Source: Streptomyces bikiniensis (GTDB lineage: Bacteria > Actinomycetota > Actinomycetes > Streptomycetales > Streptomycetaceae). From it: a stretch of DNA of 64,000 nt. The notes under the pieces are model-generated. The model had not been told where the DNA came from and ran no database searches. It saw only the letters and a program-made list of their open reading frames with translations. Numbering within the stretch: the first letter of the stretch is position 1; every line of letters begins with the position of its first letter. Location: positions 186,001-250,000 of the forward strand of contig JNWL01000005.1 of NCBI GenBank assembly GCA_000716465.1, read 5' to 3'. Position numbers and translations under genes: made by a program. Below, one piece after another: positions 40,616 through 48,359 of this stretch.

Positions 40616-40647
40616 CCGAAGCCCCGGCCCCACGGCCGGGGCTTCGG
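40616..40647. terminator. Terminator after tRNA-Ser(GCU)
   Basis: A perfect 14-bp inverted repeat CCGAAGCCCCGGCC / GGCCGGGGCTTCGG with loop CCAC. Confidence 0.88.
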
Positions 40648-40722
40648 TCGTTCCCGGGCCCTGCCCCGTTTCCCCCTCCATGGCGTTTCCGCAGGTCACA
40701 AGGGGTGGGGCAATCGGATTTC

Positions 40723-40743
40723 ACATGACGGCGGCAGTCATGT
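40723..40743. promoter_or_regulatory. Inverted repeat upstream of tRNA-Arg
   Basis: ACATGAC and GTCATGT flank a 7-base spacer, overlapping the likely tRNA-Arg promoter (TAATGTT follows at 40743). It may be an operator or a small hairpin. Confidence 0.45.
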
Positions 40744-40809
40744 AATGTTCTTCCTGTCGCCGCGAGCGGGTCGAAAGACCGGGGAGCGGAGACGAAAACT
40801 GAAGAACAA

Positions 40810-40882
40810 GCACTCGTAGCTTAACGGATAGAGCATCTGACTACGGATCAGAAGGTTGCAGGTTCGAATCCTGCCGAGTGCA
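40810..40882 (+). tRNA. tRNA-Arg (anticodon ACG)
   Basis: The acceptor GCACTCG/CGAGTGC, anticodon stem TCTGA/TCAGA with loop CTACGGA, and T-arm GCAGG TTCGAAT CCTGC are present. It is 73 nt long with discriminator A. A34 is the substrate of the tRNA deaminase encoded at 59225. Confidence 0.97.
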
Positions 40883-40888
40883 CAGAGT

Positions 40889-40920
40889 CGAGAGGCCCGG
40901 ACGAGAGTCCGGGCCTCTCG
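40889..40920. terminator. Terminator after tRNA-Arg
   Basis: A perfect 14-bp inverted repeat CGAGAGGCCCGGAC / GTCCGGGCCTCTCG with loop GAGA. Confidence 0.88.
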
Positions 40921-41091
40921 CGTTGTGCGGCGCACGGCAAAGGTCGACCTCGTCGTCACCACGCGCTTGACGGCCTGATCCGCGAGTCCCGTCGACAAGG
41001 CGCCGCCCCTCAAGGGAAGGCCGCCGTGCTTCTCGGTGGTGCGGCGGTTAGGGTCGAGTGATCGTTCTTTCGTCGTACAGGGGGTTGGGAC

Positions 41092-41457
41092 ATGGCGCTC
41101 TTCGGGAACGCACACGCGATCGATCCGGCGCAGGCGCAGCAGGACTTCGCGCGGCTGCTCGGACAGGGGGAGCAGGTGCACGCCGCGTACCTGCTGATAC
41201 GGGACACGATCTTCTTCACCGACCGGCGGCTCGTGCTGGTCGACAAGCAGGGGATCACCGGCAAGAAGGTCGAGTACCACTCGATCCCGTACCGGAGCAT
41301 CACCCACTTCGCCGTCGAGACCGCCGGCACCTTCGACCTCGACGCCGAGCTGAAGATCTGGATCTCGGGCAGCCAGCTGCCCGTGCAGAAGACCTTCACC
41401 AAGGGGGTCGACATCTACGAGGTGCAGGCGATCCTCACGCAGTTCGTCGCCAGGTAG
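41092..41457 (+). CDS. PH-domain protein (bacterial PH, bPH/PF08000 type)
   Basis: A 121-residue soluble protein with an N-terminal helix (AQAQQDFARLLGQGEQVHAAY) and a bacterial pleckstrin-homology fold: LLIRDTIFFTDRRLVLVDKQGITGKKVEYHSIPYRSITHFAVE ends in DLDAELKIWISG and a C-terminal helix. Members are small stress-linked proteins of unknown mechanism. ATG 41092 follows GGGGGTTGGGAC. It is transcribed alone and ends in a terminator with a T-run. Confidence 0.92.
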   Translation: MALFGNAHAIDPAQAQQDFARLLGQGEQVHAAYLLIRDTIFFTDRRLVLVDKQGITGKKVEYHSIPYRSITHFAVETAGTFDLDAELKIWISGSQLPVQKTFTKGVDIYEVQAILTQFVAR

Positions 41458-41472
41458 GCGGTACGGAGCGGA

Positions 41473-41513
41473 GGGAAGGGCCCGGGGGAATCCTCGGGCC
41501 CTTCCCCTTTTGG
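41473..41513 (+). terminator. Rho-independent terminator after the PH-domain gene
   Basis: The hairpin GGGAAGGGCCCG / CGGGCCCTTCCC has a 10-base loop and is followed by CTTTTG, a rare T-run in this genome. Confidence 0.88.
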
Positions 41514-41584
41514 GTGAACCTGTCTTATCTGCATGTCAGTTGAATATGCCTTCGGACTAGCTTGCGAGACGGAGGTGATGATCG

Positions 41585-42409
41585 ATGGACGCGATCGACA
41601 TCGATGACGTGGTGCGCGCCGCCACCGGGGAGCGCCTGCGGAGGCTGACCGGGCCGGGCGGGGCCCATTGGTTCCCGGTGGTGGACGTGGCGAAACGGCT
41701 GGGGTACGCGGGGACGAGGGAGGCCCTGCGGACGGTGGCGCTGCCCGGGGAGTGCCTGGCGGCCGCGCGGGAGGTCGCCGGCGACGACGCGTACCTGCGC
41801 CGGTGCGGGATCCGCGCGTCCACCCGGATGGTGAACCTCCAGGGGCTCGTCCAGCTCGTCGGGGCCTGCCGCAGGCCGGAGGCCGGGCCGTTCCGGGCGT
41901 GGGTGGCCGAGGTCGTGGCGTCGGTCCAGCGGTACGGCGGGTACGGCCTCGAACCCTCCCCGGTGCACTCCGGGTTCCTCCTGCCGCCGGAACTGGTCGA
42001 CGTCCTCGTGCACCTGGAGGGGAGGCTGGACGAGCGGGACCTCGCCCGCGCCGGGCAGGCCGAGTACGCGGAGCTGCTCCGCGAGACCCGGCAGAGCCTC
42101 TCAAGGGTCGCCGAATCCCTTGAGCGGCTCGCCGTGCCCCGCCAGCGCACCGGCTCCGCCGTCGTGCTCAGCCCGCGGGAGCTGGTCGACTCCTGGGCCA
42201 TCACCGGGGACGTGCGGACGGTCGCCGACTGCCTCGCCCCCGGGCTCGTCCGGGGCGGGGTGCGCTACCGGGCCCAGGACGTCACCCGCCGCACCGGCCT
42301 CTCCGGCGAGCGCGTCCGCGCCTGCGTACGGCTCCTCCTCGACCGCGGCTGCATGAGGGAGGTCGGCGGGCCCGACCCGGACGGGACCAGGATCTACGTC
42401 CTGCCCTGA
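41585..42409 (+). CDS. Bro-N domain protein (phage antirepressor-like)
   Basis: A 274-residue protein. The N-terminal 120 residues match the BRO-N domain of phage and baculovirus antirepressors: HWFPVVDVAKRLGYAGTREALRTV, then MVNLQGLVQLVGACRRPEAGPFRAWVAEVVASVQRYGGYG. A helical middle (about 140-185) leads to a C-terminal winged-helix-like region (RTGLSGERVRACVRLLLDRGCMREVG). It probably binds DNA. ATG 41585 has GGAGGTGAT upstream. No other phage gene is nearby, so it is either a domesticated regulator or a remnant. Base composition is ordinary for the chromosome. Confidence 0.85.
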   Translation: MDAIDIDDVVRAATGERLRRLTGPGGAHWFPVVDVAKRLGYAGTREALRTVALPGECLAAAREVAGDDAYLRRCGIRASTRMVNLQGLVQLVGACRRPEAGPFRAWVAEVVASVQRYGGYGLEPSPVHSGFLLPPELVDVLVHLEGRLDERDLARAGQAEYAELLRETRQSLSRVAESLERLAVPRQRTGSAVVLSPRELVDSWAITGDVRTVADCLAPGLVRGGVRYRAQDVTRRTGLSGERVRACVRLLLDRGCMREVGGPDPDGTRIYVLP

Positions 42410-42495
42410 GTTCCGGACCGGCCCGGCCGGGGCCGGACGCGGGTGGCGGAGACTGGACGTCTGCGGCGTACGGGACGTGGTCGGGAGGCGTGGGC

Positions 42496-43365
42496 GTGGA
42501 GTGGCGGTGCCGGAGGATCACCTGGGACGGCGGGGAGCCGGGGCTGCGGTGGGAGGGCGGGAGGGTCAGCCCGCTCGCGTACGGGAGGCCGCTCGCCTTC
42601 CGGGCCGTCGGGGTACGGCGCTGCCCGGGGGCCCGGGGCAATCCCTGCCCCCTGGCGGCCGCCGTTCCCGGCCGGGCCACCGGAGGGCTGTGCCCGGAGT
42701 GCGCCCGGCTCGACCGGGCCCACTCGGTCGCGGCCGACACCGTCGCGGACGACCCTCAGCCGTACCGCGTCTACCTGGCCTGGTTCGGGCCCGGCATGAC
42801 CAAGGTGGGGATCACCGCCGAGGCCCGGGGCGGGGCCCGGCTCCTGGAACAGGGGGCCGTCGCGTTCAGCTGGCTCGGCCGGGGGCCGCTGATGGCCGCC
42901 CGGCGCACCGAGGAGGTCCTGCGGCAGGCGCTCGGCGTGCCCGACCGGGTCGCGTACGAGCGGAAGCGAGCCGCCCGGCACGCCCTGCCGCCCGCCGCCG
43001 ACCGGGCCCGGGAGGTCGAGGAGCTGTACCGGCGGGCCCGGGAGGTCGGAGGCTGGACCGAGACCCTGGAGCCGCTGGAGTTCGCCCCGCACGACCACGC
43101 CGGGGCCTTCCGCCTCGACGGGCTGCCGCCGCTCGCCGGCACGGTCACCGAGCTGACCGACGGCGGCACCGTCGCCGGGCGGCTGCTCGCCGCCGCCGGG
43201 CCCGACCTGCACCTCCTCGCCCCCGACGGACGCTGCCTCGCCCTCGACACCCGTCTCATGGGCGGTTGGGCCCTCGGGCGGGCCGAGGAGGGCGACGGCT
43301 TCTCCGTGCCGGTGGCGCCGGCGGCGGCCGTGGACGACCCGGACGAGCAGGGAGAGCTCTTCTGA
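42496..43365 (+). CDS. DUF2797 family protein
   Basis: A 289-residue soluble protein matching DUF2797: VEWRCRRITWDGG at the start, then a four-Cys cluster (RRCPGARGNPCPLA and GLCPECARLD). VYLAWFGPGMTKVGITAEARGGARLLEQGA follows, which resembles a GIY-YIG-like fold. GTG 42496 is preferred to GTG 42490 because GGGAGG then has normal 7-base spacing. The biochemical role is unknown. The Cys set and nuclease-like motif suggest nucleic-acid binding. It follows the Bro-N gene by 86 bp in the same direction. Confidence 0.85.
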   Translation: MEWRCRRITWDGGEPGLRWEGGRVSPLAYGRPLAFRAVGVRRCPGARGNPCPLAAAVPGRATGGLCPECARLDRAHSVAADTVADDPQPYRVYLAWFGPGMTKVGITAEARGGARLLEQGAVAFSWLGRGPLMAARRTEEVLRQALGVPDRVAYERKRAARHALPPAADRAREVEELYRRAREVGGWTETLEPLEFAPHDHAGAFRLDGLPPLAGTVTELTDGGTVAGRLLAAAGPDLHLLAPDGRCLALDTRLMGGWALGRAEEGDGFSVPVAPAAAVDDPDEQGELF

Positions 43366-43440
43366 CGCCACTTCCCAGGAAGGAGCACCGGTACGACAGT
43401 TGCAGCGTCCACATCGGCAGGGTCGAACGGAGCCACGGCT

Positions 43441-44487
43441 ATGAGCACGCATGACGGTTCGGGCAGCACGGGCAGTACGGCCACCACGGGCGGTTCGGGC
43501 AGCACGGGCAGTACGGCCACCACGGGCGGTTCGGGCAGCGCGGACGGTTCGGCCCCCACGGACGGTTCGGGCCGTAAGGGCAGGGTGGCGGGCGGCGGTG
43601 AGGCGGTCGGTGTCACCGACGTTCCCGCGCTCCTCGCGCGGCTCCGCATTCCCGGACTCGTCGACGTGCACACGCACTTCATGCCGCAGAACGTCCTCGA
43701 CAAGGTCTGGGCCTACTTCGACGCCGTCGGCCCCCTGACCGGCCTGGAGTGGCCCATCACCTACCGCGAGGAGGAGGACCGCAGGCTCGCCCTCCTGCGC
43801 GGGTTCGGCGTGCTCGCCTTCACCGCGATGCTCTACCCGCACAAGCCCGGCATGGGCGCCTGGCTGAACTCCTGGGCCGCCGACTTCGCCGCCCGTACCC
43901 CCGACTGCCTGCACACCGCGACCTTCTTCCCCGAGCCGGGCGTCGACGGCTACGTCCACCAGGCGCTCGACGCCGGGGCCCGCGTCTTCAAGGTGCACCT
44001 CCAGGTCGGGGGGTTCGACCCGAACGACGAGCGGATTGACGGGGCGTGGGGGAGCCTCGCGGACAGCGGCACCCCCGTCGTCGTCCACTGCGGCTCCGGG
44101 CCCACCCCGGGGAACTTCACCGGCCCCGGACCCATGGGGCGGTTGCTCGCCCGTCACCCCCGACTGCGCGTGATCGTCGCGCACATGGGGATGCCCGAGT
44201 ACGGCGACTTCCTCTCCCTGGCCGAGCGGCACGAGGGCGTCCACCTCGACACCACCATGGCGTTCACCGACTTCAGCGAACGGCTGGCGCCCTTCCCCGA
44301 GGAGGAGCGCAAGCGGCTGCTCGACCTCGGCGACCGGATCCTCCTCGGCTCGGACTTCCCCAACATCCCGTATCCGTACGCCCATCAGCTCCACGCCCTC
44401 GAACGCCTCGGGCTCGGGGAGGACTGGCTCCGGAAGGTGCTGTACGAGAACGGAGCCGCGATGTTTCACGTGAAACCGGCTCGATGA
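43441..44487 (+). CDS. Amidohydrolase-family (PF04909) metal-dependent hydrolase
   Basis: A 348-residue TIM-barrel hydrolase. After a 55-residue Gly/Ser/Thr-rich N-terminus encoded by tandem repeats, the metal site appears: VDVHTHFMP, Lys in ARVFKVHLQVGG, VVVHCGSGPTPG, VIVAHMGMPEY and the catalytic Asp in LLGSDFPNIPY. This class includes decarboxylases and lactonases; no substrate can be assigned. ATG 43441 is used, though any start before about residue 55 would keep the domain. The last codons (MFHVKPAR) are part of a parS site. Confidence 0.88.
   Translation: MSTHDGSGSTGSTATTGGSGSTGSTATTGGSGSADGSAPTDGSGRKGRVAGGGEAVGVTDVPALLARLRIPGLVDVHTHFMPQNVLDKVWAYFDAVGPLTGLEWPITYREEEDRRLALLRGFGVLAFTAMLYPHKPGMGAWLNSWAADFAARTPDCLHTATFFPEPGVDGYVHQALDAGARVFKVHLQVGGFDPNDERIDGAWGSLADSGTPVVVHCGSGPTPGNFTGPGPMGRLLARHPRLRVIVAHMGMPEYGDFLSLAERHEGVHLDTTMAFTDFSERLAPFPEEERKRLLDLGDRILLGSDFPNIPYPYAHQLHALERLGLGEDWLRKVLYENGAAMFHVKPAR
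43456..43527. repeat. 36-bp perfect tandem duplication at a gene 5' end
   Basis: Unit 43456-43491 is copied exactly at 43492-43527, with a partial third copy. It encodes a 12-residue Gly/Ser/Thr peptide repeated in frame at the N-terminus of the amidohydrolase. Confidence 0.9.
44463..44476. promoter_or_regulatory. parS centromere site 1
   Basis: GTTTCACGTGAAAC is the exact 14-bp Streptomyces parS core bound by ParB. It overlaps the last codons of the amidohydrolase gene. Confidence 0.95.
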
Positions 44488-44502
44488 ACCACAGAGCGTG
44501 CT

Positions 44503-44516
44503 GTTTCACGTGAAAC
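44503..44516. promoter_or_regulatory. parS centromere site 2
   Basis: A second perfect GTTTCACGTGAAAC, 40 bp from site 1 and in the gap before the response-regulator gene. ParB loading here could also affect that operon's promoter. Confidence 0.95.
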
Positions 44517-44613
44517 CGACCCTTGCGGACGTGTGCCGGCGGCGGCCCGTTTCTCAGGGAATTCACAGGAAAGGAAAAGGTGCCCTTCAGCGGCAGCGGT
44601 CAGCGTGGGAGGC

Positions 44614-45369
44614 ATGACCGTCACCCCGCACCGCACGGGCAACCGTCCCGGCACCCGTGCCGACATGCTCCGCGCCGACGGAACCGCCGTCCGGGTCCTC
44701 GTCGTGGACGACGAGACCTCGCTCACCGAACTGCTCTCCATGGCCCTGCGCTACGAGGGCTGGCAGGTCATGAGCGCCGGGGACGGGGCCTCCGCGCTGC
44801 GCTCCGCGCGCGAGTTCCGGCCCGATGCCGTGATCCTCGACATGATGCTGCCCGACGTCGACGGACTGAGCCTGCTCGGCTCGATCCGGCGCGAACTGCC
44901 CGACGTACCGGTGCTCTTCCTGACGGCGAAGGACGCCGTGGAGGACCGGATCGCCGGGCTCACGGCGGGTGGCGACGACTATGTGACCAAGCCCTTCAGC
45001 CTGGAGGAGGTGGTCGCCCGGTTGCGCGGCCTCATCCGCAGGTCCGGGGCCGCCCAGGCCCGCAGCGAATCGCTGCTCACCGTCGGGGACCTGACCCTCG
45101 ACGAGGACAGCCACGAGGTCACCCGGGGCGGCGACTCGATCCACCTCACGGCGACCGAGTTCGAGCTGCTGCGCTACCTGATGCGCAATCCGCGCCGGGT
45201 GCTCAGCAAGGCGCAGATCCTCGACCGGGTCTGGTCGTACGACTTCGGCGGCCAGGCCAATGTGGTCGAGCTCTACATCTCCTATCTGCGCCGGAAGATC
45301 GACGCGGGGCGCTCCCCGATGATCCACACCCGGCGCGGGGCCGGCTACCTCATCAAGCCGGGGGAGTAG
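44614..45369 (+). CDS. OmpR-family response regulator
   Basis: A 251-residue two-component response regulator. The receiver domain has the acidic pair VVDDETS, phospho-Asp in LDMMLPDVDG, Thr in LFLTAKDA and Lys in YVTKPFS. The C-terminal winged helix carries LTATEFELLRYLMRNPRRVLSKAQILDRVWSY and ends with ARRGAGYLI-type wing sequence (RRGAGYLIKPGE). ATG 44614 follows GTGGGAGG. It is the first gene of the RR-HK-GT2-GT39 operon, six bases before the kinase gene. Confidence 0.95.
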   Translation: MTVTPHRTGNRPGTRADMLRADGTAVRVLVVDDETSLTELLSMALRYEGWQVMSAGDGASALRSAREFRPDAVILDMMLPDVDGLSLLGSIRRELPDVPVLFLTAKDAVEDRIAGLTAGGDDYVTKPFSLEEVVARLRGLIRRSGAAQARSESLLTVGDLTLDEDSHEVTRGGDSIHLTATEFELLRYLMRNPRRVLSKAQILDRVWSYDFGGQANVVELYISYLRRKIDAGRSPMIHTRRGAGYLIKPGE

Positions 45370-45375
45370 CGGCCG

Positions 45376-46980
45376 GTGACGCGAGGCACGCCACCGGGCC
45401 GGGGCGCGCGGCGGCCCTGGTCGCTGCGCACCCGGCTCGTCGTGTCGGCGGTCGCGCTGATCGCGGTCGTCGCGGCCGTCATCGGCACGGTCACGACGAT
45501 CGCGTTCCGCTCGTACCTGTACGACCAGGCCGACGAGCAGGTCCGGGGGCTCTCCCAGCGGGCCGCCGGGCCGCCGGTCGCCATGCCCGTGCCCGACCCC
45601 GGCCGGGGCCGGGAGCCGTTCGCCTTCCTCGGCGGCCCGGGCGCCCCGATAGGGACCCTCGGCGCGGTCCTGACCGACGGGAGGATCACCTCCGCCGGGT
45701 ACTCGACGGAGGTGGCCGGAGGCAGCGGTACGGACGGGCCGAGGTTCCCCGTCGAGCAGCTGGACACGGAGCAGCGGGCCGCCCTCGCCGCCGTTCCGCG
45801 TGACGGCGCACCGCACACCGTGGAGCTGCCCGGCGGCCTCGGCTCCTACCGGGTCGCCTACGCGGAGGGCAGCCGGGGCGCCTTCCTCACCGGCATCCCG
45901 CTCACCGAGGTCGACGGAGCCCTCTCCACCCTCGTCCTGGTCGAGCTGAGCGTCACCGGCGCCGGACTCGTCGCGGCCTCGCTCGCCGGGACCGTGCTCG
46001 TCGGGGTGGCCCTGCGCCCGCTGCGACGGGTCGCCGCCACCGCCTCCCAGGTCGCCCGGCTCCCGCTGCACAGCGGCGAGGTGGCGCTTCACCAGCGGGT
46101 TCCGGAGGCGGAGGCCGATCCGCGCACGGAGGTCGGCCAGGTCGGCGCGGCCCTCAACCGGATGCTCGACCACGTCCACTCGGCCCTCGACGCGCGCCAG
46201 CGGAGCGAGACCCGGGTCCGGCAGTTCGTCGCGGACGCCGGCCACGAGCTGCGCACCCCGCTCGCCTCGATCCGGGGGTACGCGGAGCTGACCCGGCGCG
46301 GCCACGAGGAGTGCGGGCCCGACACCCGGCACGCGCTCGGCCGGATCGAGTCGGAGGCGATCCGGATGACGGGTCTGGTGGAGGACCTGCTGCTGCTCGC
46401 CCGGCTCGACGCCGGACGCCCCCTCGCGGACGAGCCCGTCGACCTCGTCGCCCTGGTCGTGGACTCCGTGAGCGACGCCCGCGCCGCAGGGCCCGGCCAC
46501 CACTGGAACCTCGAACTCCCCGAGGAGGGAACGGAGGTGCGGGGGGACGGCGCCCGGCTCCAGCAGGTGCTCGTCAACCTCCTCGCCAACGCCCGCACCC
46601 ACACCCCGCCCGGCACGAAGGTCACCGCCCGCGTCCGCGCGGAGGTGACGGGCGCGCTCGTGGAGGTCGAGGACGACGGGCCCGGCATCCCGGACGCCCT
46701 CCTGCCCTCCGTCTTCGAACGGTTCGCGCGCGGCGACGCCTCCCGCTCCCGCACCGCCGGCTCCACCGGCCTCGGCCTCGCGATCGTCCGCGCGGTCGTC
46801 CTCGCCCACGGCGGTGAGGTGACGGTGGCGAGCACCCCCGGCCGGACCGTCTTCGCCGTCCGGCTGCCCCTGGAACCCGTCCTCCTGGAACCCGTCCGGC
46901 GGATCGGGGCCGGAGAGGTCCTGGACGACGGCCCGCGCGCAGACTCACAGGCGGGGCACAGGCTCGGCACACAGGTGTGA
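45376..46980 (+). CDS. Membrane sensor histidine kinase
   Basis: A 534-residue kinase. Transmembrane helix 1 is at about residues 20-42 and the extracellular sensor at about 43-190, with helix 2 near LVAASLAGTVLVGVALRPL. HAMP follows, then the DHp domain with phospho-His in DAGHELRTPLASIRGY. The ATPase domain has N-box LVNLLANARTH, G1 VEDDGPGIP and G2 STGLGLAIV. The GTG 45376 start follows the regulator stop at once. The partner is the preceding response regulator. The operon layout suggests it senses an envelope signal and controls the glycosyltransferases below. Confidence 0.95.
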   Translation: MTRGTPPGRGARRPWSLRTRLVVSAVALIAVVAAVIGTVTTIAFRSYLYDQADEQVRGLSQRAAGPPVAMPVPDPGRGREPFAFLGGPGAPIGTLGAVLTDGRITSAGYSTEVAGGSGTDGPRFPVEQLDTEQRAALAAVPRDGAPHTVELPGGLGSYRVAYAEGSRGAFLTGIPLTEVDGALSTLVLVELSVTGAGLVAASLAGTVLVGVALRPLRRVAATASQVARLPLHSGEVALHQRVPEAEADPRTEVGQVGAALNRMLDHVHSALDARQRSETRVRQFVADAGHELRTPLASIRGYAELTRRGHEECGPDTRHALGRIESEAIRMTGLVEDLLLLARLDAGRPLADEPVDLVALVVDSVSDARAAGPGHHWNLELPEEGTEVRGDGARLQQVLVNLLANARTHTPPGTKVTARVRAEVTGALVEVEDDGPGIPDALLPSVFERFARGDASRSRTAGSTGLGLAIVRAVVLAHGGEVTVASTPGRTVFAVRLPLEPVLLEPVRRIGAGEVLDDGPRADSQAGHRLGTQV

Positions 46981-48359
46981 CAGGCGCCGCGGCAAGTGTC
47001 GGGGGCATGCGAACCCCAACGATCGCGCGGCCCGTGCCCGGCGCCCTGCCCGCCCGGGAGCACCTGCCCGTGGACGTCGCCGGACGGCCCGTCCTGGACG
47101 TGGTGATCCCCGTCTACAACGAGGAGAAGGACCTGGAGCCGTGCGTCCGCCGGCTCCACGAGCACCTCTCCCGGACCTTCCCTTACGGCTTCCGCATCAC
47201 CGTCGCCGACAACGCCTCCACCGACACGACGCCCGCCGTCGCCGCGGCCCTCGCCGAGGAGATGCCCGGCGTGCGCTCCGTACGCCTCGAACAGAAGGGG
47301 CGCGGGCGTGCCCTGCGCACGGTCTGGTCGGCGTCGGACGCGCCCGTCCTCGCCTACATGGACGTGGACCTGTCCACCGACCTGAACGCGCTGCTCCCGC
47401 TGGTCGCGCCGCTCATCTCCGGCCACTCGGACCTGGCGATCGGCTCCCGGCTCTCCCGCTCCTCGCGGGTGGTGCGCGGCCCGAAGCGGGAGTTCGTCTC
47501 CCGCGCGTACAACCTGATCCTGCGCTCCTCGCTCGCGGCCCGGTTCTCGGACGCGCAGTGCGGCTTCAAGGCCATACGGCGCGAGGTCGCCGAGCGGCTG
47601 CTCCCGATGGTCGAGGACACCGGCTGGTTCTTCGACACCGAGATGCTGGTCCTCGCCGAGCGGGCCGGCCTGCGCATCCACGAGGTGCCGGTCGACTGGG
47701 TCGACGACCCCGACTCGACCGTGCACATCGTGAGGACGGCGACCGACGACCTCAAGGGCGTCTGGCGGGTGGGGCGGGCCCTCGCGACCGGCTCGCTGCC
47801 GCTCGACCGGCTCACCCGCCCGTTCGGGGACGACCCCCGGGACCGCGAACTCAGCGGCGTCCCGGGCGGTCTCGCCCGTCAGCTCGTCGGCTTCTGCGCG
47901 GTCGGGGTCCTGTCCACGCTGCTCTACCTGGCGCTGTACTCGGCCTTCCGGCTCGGCCTCGGTCCGCAGCTCGCCAACGCCGCCGCGCTCCTCGTCTCGG
48001 CCGTCGCCAACACGGCGGCCAACCGGCGCCTCACCTTCGGGGTGCGGGGCCGGGACCGGGCCGTCCGCCACCAGGCGCAGGGGCTCGTGGTCTTCGGTAT
48101 CGGCCTGGCCCTGACCAGCGGTTCGCTCGCCGCCCTCGGCGCGGCGAGCGGCGACCCGTCGCACTCCACCGAGCTGGCCGTCCTGATCGTCGCCAACCTC
48201 GCCGCGACCGTCCTGCGCTTCCTCCTCTTCCGGCTCTGGGTCTTCCCGGAGCGGACCACCGCGCCCACTGCACCCGCTATGTCGACTGCGCCCACCGCGT
48301 CCACCGCGTCCACCGCGTCCACCGCGTCCACCGCGTCCACCGCAAGGAACGAACGATGA
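46977..48359 (+). CDS. Glycosyltransferase 2 fused to a GtrA-like membrane domain
   Basis: About 460 residues. The N-terminal GT2 domain (about residues 35-275) has VVIPVYNEEKDLEPCV, the DNAST loop and the nucleotide-metal motif MDVDLSTDL, as in dolichyl/polyprenyl-phosphate hexose synthases. The C-terminal GtrA domain with four helices (about 300-425) is typical of lipid-linked sugar flipping. The product would be a polyprenyl-phosphate sugar used by the GT39-type enzyme next door. The start is GTG 46977, overlapping the kinase stop, or ATG 47007. The tail TASTASTAS is encoded by a 9-bp repeat. Confidence 0.9.
   Translation: MTGAAASVGGMRTPTIARPVPGALPAREHLPVDVAGRPVLDVVIPVYNEEKDLEPCVRRLHEHLSRTFPYGFRITVADNASTDTTPAVAAALAEEMPGVRSVRLEQKGRGRALRTVWSASDAPVLAYMDVDLSTDLNALLPLVAPLISGHSDLAIGSRLSRSSRVVRGPKREFVSRAYNLILRSSLAARFSDAQCGFKAIRREVAERLLPMVEDTGWFFDTEMLVLAERAGLRIHEVPVDWVDDPDSTVHIVRTATDDLKGVWRVGRALATGSLPLDRLTRPFGDDPRDRELSGVPGGLARQLVGFCAVGVLSTLLYLALYSAFRLGLGPQLANAAALLVSAVANTAANRRLTFGVRGRDRAVRHQAQGLVVFGIGLALTSGSLAALGAASGDPSHSTELAVLIVANLAATVLRFLLFRLWVFPERTTAPTAPAMSTAPTASTASTASTASTASTARNER
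48294..48338. repeat. 9-bp tandem repeat in the 3' end of the GT2-GtrA gene
   Basis: Five exact copies of ACCGCGTCC, then a diverged sixth, in frame. They add Thr-Ala-Ser repeats to the C-terminus just before the GT39 gene's start. Confidence 0.92.

Noticed and set aside
40723..40743. Inverted repeat near tRNA-Arg as an attachment site of an integrated element
   Set aside because: No integrase, excisionase or duplicated tRNA 3' end is visible downstream of either tRNA gene.
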